DNA of 64,000 nucleotides from Streptomyces sp. 8L (GCF_020176795.1 NZ_JAIUKE010000008.1:17160-81159), one strand, 5' to 3'. Counted from the stretch's first letter, positions 45,347 through 54,445 are shown. The notes: generated by a model from the sequence alone, not told the origin. A program made the numbers and translations.

Positions 45347-46485
45347 CCACAGCGACCGACACCGACGTGTTCCACCGGGCCCGGCAGGAGTTCCGGGTCC
45401 TGGACGAGCTGACCTACATCGACGTCGCCGGACGCGCGCCCATGGCCGACCGCGTGCACGAGGCGCTGCTCGACCACCTCCAGGTGTGCCGCGCCCGCGG
45501 CGCCGACAAGGAGGAGTGGTCCGCCCGCGTCGAGAGCCTGCGCGCCCGCACCGCGGCGTTCCTCGGTGCCGACCCGCACGAGATCGCGTTCATGAAGAAC
45601 ACCTCCGACGGGCTCAACACCATCGGTGCCGCCCTGCAACTCGCCCCCGGCGACACCGTGCTGGTCAGCCCCGAGTTCGAACACGCCAACAACGTCTACC
45701 CCTGGATGCACCTGCGCGACCGCGGCGTCCAGGTCCGCACCGTCGGCGTCGGCCCCGAGGGGACCGTGCGCGCCGAGGACGTCGCCGCCGCCATCGACGG
45801 CAGCACCCGGCTCGTGACCCTCTCGGCCGTGTCCGCGTGGACCGGTGCCCGTCCGGACCTCGCCGCCGTCGCCCGTGTCGTCCACGAGCACGGCGCGTTC
45901 TTCCTCGTCGACGCCGCCCAGGCCGTCGGCGTGATGGACATGGACGTGCACCGGGACGGCATCGACGCCCTGGCCGCCGCGACCCAGAAGGGCCTGCTGG
46001 GCATGTACGGCCTCGGCGTCCTGTACTGCCGCGCCGACCGGTTCGACCGGCTGAGGCCTCCGTTCCTCTCCGTCGCCGGGGTGGACAGGACGGGCCTGCA
46101 CGAGTCCGACCTCGGCGATTTCGAGAATGCCGCCGTCCTCGACTCCGCCGCCCGCTTCGAGGTCGGCAACCACAACTTCGCCGGCCTGTTCGCCCTGGAC
46201 GCCTCCTTGTCACTGCTGGAAGAGGCCGGCACAGCGAACATCGAACGCCACGTGCTCACCCTGGCCGACGAGCTGACCGGCGCCGTCGTACGGGCAGGGG
46301 CCACACCGGCGACCGGGACCGCGCAGTCCGGCATCGTCTCCTTCCAGGTCCCCGACCCCGCGTCGCTCGTCACGCGCCTGGACGCCGAGGGCGTCCGGGT
46401 GTCCCTGCGGCGCGGCAGAGTCCGCGCCAGCCTGCACCTCTACAACAACCGGTCCGACATCCAGCGCCTGGCCGACCTGCTCTGA
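45343..46485 (+). CDS. PLP-dependent class V aminotransferase (cysteine desulfurase/isopenicillin N epimerase-like)
   Basis: 380 residues, GTG start overlapping the hyuB stop. FFLVDAAQAVGV supplies the Asp that contacts the pyridine nitrogen (D190) and the Gln; ATQKGLLG supplies the Schiff-base Lys (K216). The active-site loop Cys of sulfur-mobilising desulfurases is not evident, so transamination, epimerisation or beta-elimination is more likely. Coupling to hyuAB suggests it acts on the amino acid released from the cyclic amide, for instance racemising or deaminating it. Confidence 0.88.
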   Translation: MTTATDTDVFHRARQEFRVLDELTYIDVAGRAPMADRVHEALLDHLQVCRARGADKEEWSARVESLRARTAAFLGADPHEIAFMKNTSDGLNTIGAALQLAPGDTVLVSPEFEHANNVYPWMHLRDRGVQVRTVGVGPEGTVRAEDVAAAIDGSTRLVTLSAVSAWTGARPDLAAVARVVHEHGAFFLVDAAQAVGVMDMDVHRDGIDALAAATQKGLLGMYGLGVLYCRADRFDRLRPPFLSVAGVDRTGLHESDLGDFENAAVLDSAARFEVGNHNFAGLFALDASLSLLEEAGTANIERHVLTLADELTGAVVRAGATPATGTAQSGIVSFQVPDPASLVTRLDAEGVRVSLRRGRVRASLHLYNNRSDIQRLADLL

Positions 46486-46538
46486 ACCCCCGCCGCCCCC
46501 GTGCTTGAGCCGCCATGACCGACAAGGGAAGTCGCCCT

Positions 46539-47888
46539 ATGAACGGCAGCACCACCGTCACCCCCGCGCCGCGGCGCAACGCCGCTCGCGTGCTGGCCTC
46601 CAGCACGATGGGGTCCGTCATCGAGTGGTACGACTACAACATCTACGCCACCAGCGCCGCCGTCGCCTTCCCCACGGTGTTCTTCCCCCACTCCACCCCG
46701 TTCATCGGCGCCATGCAGTCCTTCGCGACCTTCGCCGCGTCCTTCCTGCTGCGCCCCCTCGGCGCGCTGGTCTTCGGCCACTTCGGCGACCGGCACGGCA
46801 GGAAGACCTCCCTCGTCGTCACCATCGTGGTGATGGGCGTCTCCACCGTCTGTATCGGCCTGATCCCCTCCGCGCACACCATTGGGGCCGCGGCTCCTGC
46901 CCTGCTGGTGTTCTTCCGCCTCGTCCAGGGAATCGCCCTCGGCGGCGAATGGGGCGGGGCGGTCCTGATGACCACCGAACACGCCGACTCCGGGCGCCGG
47001 GGGCTGTGGGGCTCCCTGCCGCAGATCGGGAGCCCCGCCGCGAACCTCTGCGCCAGCGGCATGATGGCCCTGGCCGCTTTCGTCAGCGGCGGCGCCTTCA
47101 CCCAGTGGGGCTGGCGCATCCCGTTCCTGGCCGGCGCGGTCCTGCTGGCGGTGGGCCTCGTGATGCGGCTGACCGTCTCCGACAGCCCCGCCTTCCAGGA
47201 GATCAAGGAACAGGGCCACACCTCCCGTTTCCCTCTGGTCTCCCTGTTCCGACACGACACCAGGAACCTGCTCCTGGCCACCGGCTCCCGCATCGGTGTC
47301 GACGTCGCCTACTACACCTTCGCGACCTACAGCCTCAGCTACCTCACAGCCAACCTGCACCTGGACACCGATGTCGGACTGATCGCCCTTGCCGTCGGCG
47401 CCGCCTGCGAGATCGTCGTCATCCCGCTCATGGGCCTGCTGTCCGACCGGATCGGCCGCAAGAAGGTCTTCCTGGCCGGGCTGACGGTCTTCGCCGCATG
47501 GTCCTTCCTGTTCTTCCCCCTGCTGGACTCCGGTTCCCAGGGCCTGGCCGTGCTTGCCTTCGCCGTGGCGCTCGGCCTCGGCCACGCGAGCACCTGGGGC
47601 GTCATGGGCTCCCTCTACCCCGAACTCTTCCGTACCCAGGAGCGCTACACCGGCGCTTCCTTCAGCTTCCAGCTCGCCGGCATCTTCGGCGGCGCCCTCG
47701 CCCCGTTCATCGCCACCGCCCTGGTCGCCTCCTCCCTCGGCACCGGCGGCGTGACGGCGTACCTGCTCGCCGCGACCGCCCTCAGCGCCGGCTGCCTCAT
47801 GGCCCTCCCGGAGACCTTCCGCTCCCGCCTGCGCGGGGAGAGCACCCCGGTCGGCCTGGACGCCCCCGCGGCCACGGAGACCCGCTGA
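46539..47888 (+). CDS. MFS transporter, metabolite:H+ symporter (MHS) type
   Basis: 449 residues, twelve membrane segments. Family marks: SSTMGSVIEWYDYNIYA at the start of helix 1, FGDRHGRKTSLV between helices 2 and 3, RLVQGIALGGEWGGAVLM in helix 4 and SDRIGRKKVF between helices 8 and 9. MHS members import organic acids, betaines and similar solutes. ATG 46539 is preferred over ATG 46515 because AAGGGAAG ends 7 nt before it. About 50 bp after the aminotransferase, so probably the same operon; likely imports the hyuAB substrate or exports a product. Confidence 0.92.
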   Translation: MNGSTTVTPAPRRNAARVLASSTMGSVIEWYDYNIYATSAAVAFPTVFFPHSTPFIGAMQSFATFAASFLLRPLGALVFGHFGDRHGRKTSLVVTIVVMGVSTVCIGLIPSAHTIGAAAPALLVFFRLVQGIALGGEWGGAVLMTTEHADSGRRGLWGSLPQIGSPAANLCASGMMALAAFVSGGAFTQWGWRIPFLAGAVLLAVGLVMRLTVSDSPAFQEIKEQGHTSRFPLVSLFRHDTRNLLLATGSRIGVDVAYYTFATYSLSYLTANLHLDTDVGLIALAVGAACEIVVIPLMGLLSDRIGRKKVFLAGLTVFAAWSFLFFPLLDSGSQGLAVLAFAVALGLGHASTWGVMGSLYPELFRTQERYTGASFSFQLAGIFGGALAPFIATALVASSLGTGGVTAYLLAATALSAGCLMALPETFRSRLRGESTPVGLDAPAATETR

Positions 47889-47974
47889 GGAAACAGGAGG
47901 GCGAAAGCACCAGGGCGCCCACGACCACCGACTTCACCCCACCCCACCGCACCGCACGAGGAGGAGGGACGCCA

Positions 47975-49519
47975 ATGACGACATCACCGGAGGACGGAGC
48001 CGGGACGAGATACGTCCGGCAGCCCGCAGAACCCGCCACCCACGACTTCGACGAGGAGCAGACCGGCTACCGCAGCGGCATGAAGGCACGCCACCTGCGG
48101 ATGATCGCGATCGGCGGTGCCATAGGCACCGGCCTGTTCCTCGGCGCGGGAAGCAGGCTCCACGAGGGCGGGCCCTTCCTGGTCGTGATCTACGCGATCT
48201 GCGGCTTCTTCGCCTTTCTCGTTCTGCGCGCGCTGGGCGAGCTCGTGATGCACCGGCCCTCCAGCGGTTCGTTCGTGTCCTACGCCCGCGAGTTCTACGG
48301 CGAGAAGATGGCGTTCGCCGTGGGATGGATGTACTTCTTCCACTGGGCGATGACCGCGATCGTCGACTGCACGGCGGTCGCCCTCTACGTGAAGTACTGG
48401 TCGGCGTTCTCCGCCGTCCCGCAATGGCTTCTCGCCCTGGTGGCCCTGCCGGTCGTCGTCGGCCTCAACCTGATCTCGGCAAGGATGTTCGGTGAGACCG
48501 AGTTCTGGTTCGCGCTGGTCAAGGTCGGGGCACTGGTGGTCTTCCTGGTCATCGGCATCGTCGTCCTCGCGGCCCGGCGGCCGACGGACGCCGGCGAGAC
48601 CGGCGTCCCGATGCTGGCGGCGCACGGCGGACTGCTTCCCCACGGAGCCGCCACCGTCGGGGCCGCCCTGGTGCTGACGCAGGGCGTCGTCCTCGCCTTC
48701 GCGGGAACGGAACTGGTGAGCATCGCCGCGGGCGAGACCACCGACCCGCGCAAGACGATGCCCCGGGCCATCAACAGCGTCATCGTCCGCCTCGCCGTCT
48801 TCTACTGCGGCTCCGTGCTGCTGCTCGCGCTGCTCCTGCCGTCCCAGCTCTACTCGGGGTCGCAGAGCCCGTTCGTGACGTTCTTCAGCCACTTCGGCGG
48901 GCCGCGGGTGAGCGCCGCGGCCGGCACTGCGATGAACTTCGTGGTCCTGACCGCGGTCCTGTCCAGCCTGAACGCCGGGCTGTACTCCACCGGCCGCATC
49001 CTGCACTCGCTCGCCCAGGCGGGCGCGGCTCCGCGGTTCTTCGGCCGGATGAACCGCCGCGGCGTCCCCTACGGAGGCATCCTGCTCACGGGCGCCATCG
49101 GGCTCCTGGGCGTCGGACTGAACTACCTCGCGCCCTCCCGGGCCTTCGAGATCGCGCTCAACACCACCTCGCTCGGCGTTCTCACAAGCTGGGCCACCAT
49201 TGTGCTGTGCCAGATCAGGTTGCGCCGCTGGTCCCTCCAAGGGCGGGTCGAGCGGCCCGCGTTCAGGCTGTTCGGCGCCCCCGTCACCGCCTACCTCGCG
49301 CTCGGCTTCCTCGCCGCCGTCCTGGTCCTGATCGCCTTCGACCGCCCGACCGGCTCGTACACCATGGCCCTCGTGCCCCTGATCGCCGCACTGCTCGTCC
49401 TCGGCTGGTACCGCAGGCGCGGGTACATCGCCGCGGCGGCCGCCGACCGGAGGCCGCCCCGCGCAGCACCGACCGCCGCGGACTCACGGAGATCATCCGT
49501 CCCAGAGCCCCGCCCATGA
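47975..49519 (+). CDS. Amino-acid permease, APC superfamily (AAT type)
   Basis: 514 residues. KARHLRMIAIGGAIGTGLFLG is the signature of helix 1; GTELVSIAAGETTDPRKTMPRAI (partly) is the conserved loop after helix 6. Twelve membrane segments, with a charged and Pro-rich tail. ATG 47975 follows GAGGAGGAGGG at a good distance. Fifth gene of the hyu operon, about 85 bp after the MFS gene. Probably takes up an amino acid related to the pathway. It ends 28 bp before the convergent glycosyltransferase gene. Confidence 0.92.
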   Translation: MTTSPEDGAGTRYVRQPAEPATHDFDEEQTGYRSGMKARHLRMIAIGGAIGTGLFLGAGSRLHEGGPFLVVIYAICGFFAFLVLRALGELVMHRPSSGSFVSYAREFYGEKMAFAVGWMYFFHWAMTAIVDCTAVALYVKYWSAFSAVPQWLLALVALPVVVGLNLISARMFGETEFWFALVKVGALVVFLVIGIVVLAARRPTDAGETGVPMLAAHGGLLPHGAATVGAALVLTQGVVLAFAGTELVSIAAGETTDPRKTMPRAINSVIVRLAVFYCGSVLLLALLLPSQLYSGSQSPFVTFFSHFGGPRVSAAAGTAMNFVVLTAVLSSLNAGLYSTGRILHSLAQAGAAPRFFGRMNRRGVPYGGILLTGAIGLLGVGLNYLAPSRAFEIALNTTSLGVLTSWATIVLCQIRLRRWSLQGRVERPAFRLFGAPVTAYLALGFLAAVLVLIAFDRPTGSYTMALVPLIAALLVLGWYRRRGYIAAAAADRRPPRAAPTAADSRRSSVPEPRP

Positions 49520-49547
49520 CCAAACGGCCCGGCAAGGGGGGCTGGTG

Positions 49548-50828
49548 TCAGCCCGCAACCTCGCTGATGGCCTTCTCGATCTCCTCCAGGGCGTTGAGCT
49601 TTGCGTACTCCGCTGCCAGGCGCTGGGCATGGAACCGGTAGGAGTCGGTGTTCAGCACGGTGTCGACCGCTTGGCGGACGTCGTCGGCCGCGGGACGGTT
49701 GGTGGCCAGGTCGACGGCCGCACCGGTGGCAGCGAGGCGGACGTTGTTCTCCTGCTTCTCCTCCGACAGACCGGCGGCCACCATGGGAACGCCGTGCCGC
49801 AGAGCCTGCTGGACGGCCCCGAACCCCCCGTTGGTCACGAGCACGTCCGTGTGCGGAAGGAGGTCGTCGAACGGGATGAACTCCGCGACCCGCGCGTTCG
49901 CCGGTGCGTCTCGCACCTCACCGGCACGGCCCGTAGCGGCGACGACAAGCCCCGGGAAATCGGCCAGTGCCTTCAGCGTCGGCTCGATCAGATCGGCGAG
50001 GTCCTGGTTGGCGATCGTTCCCTGCGTCACCACGACGACCTTTTCGGCACCGGTGACCTCCGGCCACCAGGCGGGAAGATCGCTGCCGGCTGCGGCCGGC
50101 GGCAGCGTACCGACGAACTTGACGTGCGCCGGAGTGTCACTGCGTTTGTAGCTGAGCTCCTCGACCGACAACTGCAGGAAGCGGTCCGTCTTCAGGACAG
50201 TGGAGTCGAGGAAGAAGGGCACAGGCCCCTCCGGCACCCCGAGCTCTGCGAGGATCTGCTCGAACAGTTCCTGAGCCGGGCCCAGGACCTGGCCCATCGC
50301 TTCGTAGGCCGCCTGGTTGCGGGCCCGGCCCTCCTCGCTGCTGTCCGGCGGCAGCCCCATCCCGAACGGAGCCGTGTCCGCACTCGCGAGCGTGAAGGAC
50401 ACCGGCCCCAGCCCCACAGCAGCCACAGGACGCGGCCCCGGAGCACCCATCAGAACGGGCACAGCGCCGAAGAGTCCTGTCTCATGAATCAGGACAACCG
50501 GTTCATCCCCGGCTTCCTCGATGCAGCGCTGGATGTCACGGTGCTGACCGGCGACCGCCTTCACGAAGAGGTTGCGCATGTCCCATGCGAACTGTGCGGG
50601 GCCCTCCGGTATCGCCAACCGCTCCGGCGACTTCACCAACGCCTCCACATCGACGTCGGCTTCGCCCGTGAAAGCCCGGAAGCGCACACCCGAACCGACC
50701 GAACCGCCGAAGTCCTTGTGGCTCAGCAGAGTCACATCATGGCCACGCCCGCTCACATATTCAGCAACCACCTTCAAGGGCGCAAAGTGCCCATAGACTG
50801 GTGAGGCTGCCACGAGAATCTTGGTCAT
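49548..50828 (-). CDS. UDP-sugar glycosyltransferase of the macrolide-glycosyltransferase (GT1) type
   Basis: 426 residues. N-terminal KILVAASPVYGHFAPLKVVA is the acceptor-domain strand with the catalytic His (YGH); the C-terminal sugar-nucleotide site is VTNGGFGAVQQALRHGVPMV with EEKQENNVRLA after it. This is the build of enzymes that inactivate macrolides or decorate natural products by glucosylation. ATG 50828 is used; a longer frame to 50909 has no sensible sequence. It stands alone, so resistance or detoxification is more likely than a biosynthetic role. Acceptor unknown. Confidence 0.88.
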   Translation of the reverse strand: MTKILVAASPVYGHFAPLKVVAEYVSGRGHDVTLLSHKDFGGSVGSGVRFRAFTGEADVDVEALVKSPERLAIPEGPAQFAWDMRNLFVKAVAGQHRDIQRCIEEAGDEPVVLIHETGLFGAVPVLMGAPGPRPVAAVGLGPVSFTLASADTAPFGMGLPPDSSEEGRARNQAAYEAMGQVLGPAQELFEQILAELGVPEGPVPFFLDSTVLKTDRFLQLSVEELSYKRSDTPAHVKFVGTLPPAAAGSDLPAWWPEVTGAEKVVVVTQGTIANQDLADLIEPTLKALADFPGLVVAATGRAGEVRDAPANARVAEFIPFDDLLPHTDVLVTNGGFGAVQQALRHGVPMVAAGLSEEKQENNVRLAATGAAVDLATNRPAADDVRQAVDTVLNTDSYRFHAQRLAAEYAKLNALEEIEKAISEVAG

Positions 50829-51099
50829 GCCTGGTTTTCCCTTCTCCGTCGAACAGGGAGATCCAAGCCAAGACCTGAGACAACTCCCCATCACCTGCAC
50901 GGCCGCCATCCCCGGAAAAGTTCAGCATTCAATCAGCAATTCCGGGAAACCGGCCTTGTGTTGCCCAGTCAGGGTACTGAAGCGCCCCGCCGCCCAGATC
51001 ATCGATGTCGCCGCGTGAAGCGAGGGGGTTGGCCGGCAGCCGGGTGTTCTCCTCGAACTTCCCCTCATGCCAGCGGTGGGGGAGTCGGCCTGGGGGGAG
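50829..51099. other. Intergenic stretch upstream of the glycosyltransferase gene
   Basis: AT-richer than the surroundings near 50900-50950. No ORF with a ribosome site. It should hold the minus-strand promoter of the glycosyltransferase gene; I do not see a clear consensus. Confidence 0.45.
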
Positions 51100-51299
51100 A
51101 GGTGCGTCTGGACCAAGCCGCCTGCACGGTCCTCCTCGGCAAGCCCGAAGCAGCCGCTGAGCAGCTCCACTTGGCGCTCGTGGACCTTCCGGAACAGCAC
51201 CGGACGACGCTGCTTCGCGCCCGGGCGTACGCGGTCGCCTATAGAGTTCCGAAACGAAAGATGGAACCGCGCGACCTGCTCGCGCTGCCCCGAGAGTGA
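51100..51299 (+). pseudogene. C-terminal remnant of an XRE/TPR-type regulator
   Basis: A frame ending at TGA 51297-51299 encodes RLDQAACTVLLGKPEAAAEQ and LPEQHRTTLLRARAYAVA, then RDLLALPRE. This resembles the tail of Streptomyces XRE regulators with TPR domains (one LDxAxC-LG-PE-A repeat followed by LPxEHRT). No HTH or earlier TPR can be found upstream, so it is a leftover. Its stop lies 3 bp before the acetyltransferase start, suggesting the lost gene once headed that operon. Confidence 0.45.
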
Positions 51300-51302
51300 G
51301 GA

Positions 51303-51749
51303 ATGGCCGTCCAGATCAGCGTGGCGACCGACGCCGACACAGAGACGCTCTCCGCCCTCGTCGGCGAGATCGAGGAGTACTACGGAGGAGACCCGGCTCC
51401 CGGCGACCCGCAACGCATCCGCACCGCGCTCTTCGCCGGCGGCCCCGTGCCGACCGTCCTCCTGGCGCGCGAGCACGACACGGTGATCGGGCTCGCGTCC
51501 TACTCCCTGGTGTGGCCGGCTGTCGGTGCCGACACCTCCCTCTACCTCAAGGAGTTGTACGTTCGGGCGGAGTACCGGCGCCGCGGTGTCGGGAGCGCGC
51601 TGTTCGCCGAGCTCCGCGCGATCGCGGGAAAGCACGGGTACTCCCGCATCGAGTGGACCGCCGACACCAGCAATCCCGCGGCCACCGCCTTCTACGAGGC
51701 TCTCGGCGCCACCCCTCGGGACAAGATCTTCTTTCGGGTGCACGTGTAG
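51303..51749 (+). CDS. GNAT-family N-acetyltransferase
   Basis: 148 residues, a single GNAT domain. Acetyl-CoA site is LYVRAEYRRRGVGSALF (R/Q-x-x-G-x-G/A loop is RRRGVGS, residues about 94-100); WTADTSNPAATAFYEALGA is motif B. Such enzymes acetylate amines, including aminoglycosides, polyamines or protein N-termini; substrate is not predictable. Follows the regulator remnant by 3 bp, and uses the GAGTGAGG just before its ATG. Confidence 0.88.
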   Translation: MAVQISVATDADTETLSALVGEIEEYYGGDPAPGDPQRIRTALFAGGPVPTVLLAREHDTVIGLASYSLVWPAVGADTSLYLKELYVRAEYRRRGVGSALFAELRAIAGKHGYSRIEWTADTSNPAATAFYEALGATPRDKIFFRVHV

Positions 51750-52088
51750 TTGAGGGGCGAAGGCTCTTACAGCACACGGCTGCCACCGCGGTGGCCTGGC
51801 CGTCCCATGCGGGGAGGACCGTGGCCATCCGGCTCGCGGCTTGTCGTGCGTGCACTTTTTCCTGACGGCTGGTCACGGGAACGGGTCGTGGACGGCGACA
51901 ACCAGGACCACCACGGCAACGAAGGCGAGAGAGCCGAAACAGGAACGAGCATGCCGAAGCCGTCCACTCCTGCGGAGCAACCACGTTCTCACGCCGAGGC
52001 TGGTCCGCCACCCTCACCTGAGCGCCACAACAGGCGTATCCGATCACACCGGGCCAGGGCGCCCAGCACCGAATCGGCATGCATTCCG
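51750..52088. other. Intergenic stretch without a gene
   Basis: About 340 bp with no recognisable product in any frame and mixed third-position composition. It may be decayed coding sequence lying between two pseudogene fragments. Confidence 0.45.
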
Positions 52089-52294
52089 GTGAAGTTGACG
52101 ATCGCTGTCCAAAATCTCGGGCGCGGCGGGCTCAAGGGCGGCGGCCGGATCGGTGGCCGCTGCCGGCCGAGCGGATCAACTCCGCGGCCGGCCATGGCGA
52201 TGTCGTGATGGTGTGCGAGGCCGTCGACTGGCAGATGTACGGGCAGAAGCAGCTCTCCCGTGCCTGCCGCGACCTCGAATGCCAGGCCCCCTGA
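52089..52294 (+). pseudogene. Frameshifted, truncated endonuclease/exonuclease/phosphatase-family gene
   Basis: A GTG at 52089 opens VKLTIAVQNLGRGGLKGG, close to the usual start of EEP-family nucleases (KLTIAVQNLQxGG). The continuation is in another frame: RRPDRWPLPAERINSA, then DVVMVCEAVDWQMYGQKQL and SRACRDLECQAP before a stop. So the gene has a frameshift near 52140 and lacks all the catalytic His/Asp motifs of the later domain. Confidence 0.55.
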
Positions 52295-52342
52295 GGGCCG
52301 GGGTGCCAGGCGTCCCCGTCCTTCGCTGCGGCTCACAGAGTG

Positions 52343-52361
52343 CGAACGCGTTCGTTACGAT
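52343..52361 (+). promoter_or_regulatory. Operator and -10 box of the second TetR gene
   Basis: CGAACGCGTTCG (52343-52354) is a perfect 12-bp palindrome immediately before TACGAT (52356-52361). The ATG at 52369 lies 7 nt after the -10, so the transcript would be leaderless. The same CGAAC-NN-GTTCG site recurs before the FAD monooxygenase gene. Confidence 0.65.
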
Positions 52362-52368
52362 CGGTGTC

Positions 52369-53061
52369 ATGAGTGGAAGAAGAGAGCCGGTCAGTCGCCG
52401 GGATCGTCCGGCGAAGCCGCCCCTGTCCCGCCGCTGGATCGTGGAAGCGGCCGTACGGATCATGCGGGCGGAGGGGCTGGAGAAGGTCACCATGCGCCGC
52501 CTGGCGCAGGAGCTGGACACCGGCCCGGCCTCCTTGTACGTCTACGTCGCCAACACCGCCGAGCTGCACGCGGCCGTGCTGGACGCGCTGCTCGGCGAGG
52601 TGGACCTGAGCGGCCAGGGCGGCGACGACTGGCGGGAGCAGCTCCGCGCGGTCATGACGTCGTACACCCTGGTGCTGTTCCAGCACCCGCAGCTCGCCCG
52701 GTCCGCGCTGGTGGCCCGGCCGAGCGGCGAGAACTACCTGCGGCTGGTGGACCGCGTCCTGGACCTGCTCGCCCGCAGCGGCGCACCCCGGGCCCAGGTC
52801 GCCTGGGGGGTGGACAAACTGCTCCAGGACGCCACGGCCACCGCCGCGGAGCAGTCGACCCACGAACACGACCCCGCCGCCGAGGACGACTGGAACGCCA
52901 CCGTGCACGCACTGCACGCCGTCGACGCGGCCACGCACCCGGCGATCGCCGCCCACATGCCGGACCTGGTCGGCGGCGCGGTCCGGGACCGGATGCGGTG
53001 GGCCTTCGACGTCCTCGTCAACGGGATCACGGGCACCGCGGTGCCCCACCGGGTCGACTGA
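52369..53061 (+). CDS. TetR-family regulator (TetR class C-terminal domain)
   Basis: 230 residues. HTH: TMRRLAQELDTGPASLYVYV (about residues 44-63), the class closest to the tetracycline repressor, with YVYVANTAELHAAVLD after it. The C-terminal domain is the helical TetR_C-like type. It shares an operator motif with the monooxygenase gene 200 bp downstream on the same strand, so it most likely controls both. The start at ATG 52369 has no ribosome site and appears leaderless. Confidence 0.9.
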   Translation: MSGRREPVSRRDRPAKPPLSRRWIVEAAVRIMRAEGLEKVTMRRLAQELDTGPASLYVYVANTAELHAAVLDALLGEVDLSGQGGDDWREQLRAVMTSYTLVLFQHPQLARSALVARPSGENYLRLVDRVLDLLARSGAPRAQVAWGVDKLLQDATATAAEQSTHEHDPAAEDDWNATVHALHAVDAATHPAIAAHMPDLVGGAVRDRMRWAFDVLVNGITGTAVPHRVD

Positions 53062-53124
53062 CCCCGTGCGGGGCCCGGTGCGCGCCGGACCCGCCGGGCC
53101 GTGGAGGCACGCGCCTGGAAAAAC

Positions 53125-53153
53125 TTGTTCGCTACGAACATGTTCGTTACTGT
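53125..53153 (+). promoter_or_regulatory. Promoter of the FAD monooxygenase gene with embedded TetR operators
   Basis: TTGTTC (53125-53130), a 17-bp spacer and TACTGT (53148-53153). Two overlapping palindromes fill the spacer: GTTCGCTACGAAC (53127-53139) and CGAACATGTTCG (53135-53146). The second has the same CGAAC-NN-GTTCG form as the site before the TetR gene, and both are followed by TTAC or TAC at the -10. Binding here would block the -35/-10 directly. Confidence 0.7.
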
Positions 53154-53260
53154 GGAAGTGGCCGGAGGGACCGCCGCGACACCCGTGCGCGGCACGTTGC
53201 CCGCCGTGCCGGCAGCCGCCCGCCCGGCGCGTACGCGCCCCCTTCCGCGAGAGGTCCACC

Positions 53261-54403
53261 ATGAGCACCCCCCACTTCCCCGTCGCGATCATCGGCGGTG
53301 GCCTCGGTGGTCTGACCACCGCCCGCGTCCTGCACGTCCACGGCATCGAGTCGGCGATCTTCGACCTGGAGGCCGGCCCGGAGGCCCGCACCCAGGGCGG
53401 CATGCTCGACATCCACGTGGAGAACGGGCAGCAGGCCCTGCGCGCCGCCGGCCTCTACGACGACTTCCTCAAGCTCGTCCACGAGGGCGGCCAGGCGATG
53501 CGCCTGCTCGGCCCCGACGGCACCGTCCACGTCTCCAGCGAGGACGACGGCGACGGCGACCGCCCCGAGGTCGACCGCGGCGACCTGCGCGACCTCCTGC
53601 TGGGCTCTCTGCCCGAGGGCACGGTCCGCTGGGGCCGCAAGGCCACCGCCGCCCGGCCGCTGGGCGACGGCCGCCACGAGGTGACGTTCGCCGACGGCTC
53701 GGTCATTACCACCGACCTCCTCATCGGCGCCGACGGCGCCTGGTCCCGCGTCCGGACGCTGCTCTCCGACGCCAAGCCCGCCTACACCGGCATCTCCTTC
53801 GTGGAGACCGACCTGTACGAGGCCGAGACCCGCCACCCGCGCAGCGCCGCGATCATCGGCGGCGGCTTCTTCATGGCCCTCGGACAGGAGCGCGGCTTCC
53901 TCGCCCACCGCGAGACCGACGGCAGCCTGCACGTCTACACCGCGCTCAAGGCCGACGAGGGCTGGATCGACACGGTCGACTTCCGTGACCACGCCACCGC
54001 CAAGGCCGCCGTACTCGCCCACTTCGACGGCTGGGACGAGGACCTGCGCGCTCTGGTCGCCGATGCGGAGACCATCACCCCGCGCCGCATCCACGCCCTG
54101 CCCGTCGGCCACCGCTGGGCCCGCGTCCCCGGTGTCACCCTGCTCGGCGACGCCGCCCACGTGATGTCCCCGTTCGCCGGCGAGGGCGCCAACCTCGCCA
54201 TGTACGACGGCGCGGAACTCGCCCTCGCCCTCGCCGCCCACCCCGGCGACACCGAGACCGCCCTGGCCACGTACGAGGAGGCCCTCTTCCCGCGCAGTGA
54301 GGCCTCCGCCGCGGAGTCCGCCGCCAGCCTGGACACCATGTTCGGCACCGACGGCCTGGAACGGATGATCGAGTTCTTCACCACGGGCCCCGCCGGCCAG
54401 TGA
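53261..54403 (+). CDS. FAD-dependent monooxygenase, TetX-like
   Basis: 380 residues. FAD-binding start VAIIGGGLGGLTTARVLHVHG (GxGxxG), LIGADGAWSRVR in the middle, and GDAAHVMSPFAGEGANLAMYDG near residues 297-318, the hallmark of TetX and related aromatic hydroxylases that self-reduce with NADPH. Tetracycline inactivation is possible but many relatives hydroxylate other polyketides. ATG 53261 is chosen, with GAGAGG at 6 nt; a longer frame would cover the promoter. Controlled by the adjacent TetR through matched operators, supporting an inducible detoxification role. Confidence 0.9.
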   Translation: MSTPHFPVAIIGGGLGGLTTARVLHVHGIESAIFDLEAGPEARTQGGMLDIHVENGQQALRAAGLYDDFLKLVHEGGQAMRLLGPDGTVHVSSEDDGDGDRPEVDRGDLRDLLLGSLPEGTVRWGRKATAARPLGDGRHEVTFADGSVITTDLLIGADGAWSRVRTLLSDAKPAYTGISFVETDLYEAETRHPRSAAIIGGGFFMALGQERGFLAHRETDGSLHVYTALKADEGWIDTVDFRDHATAKAAVLAHFDGWDEDLRALVADAETITPRRIHALPVGHRWARVPGVTLLGDAAHVMSPFAGEGANLAMYDGAELALALAAHPGDTETALATYEEALFPRSEASAAESAASLDTMFGTDGLERMIEFFTTGPAGQ

Positions 54404-54445
54404 CACCGTGGCCGACCGCCGCCCGGCCTCGACACCGGCATCGAC

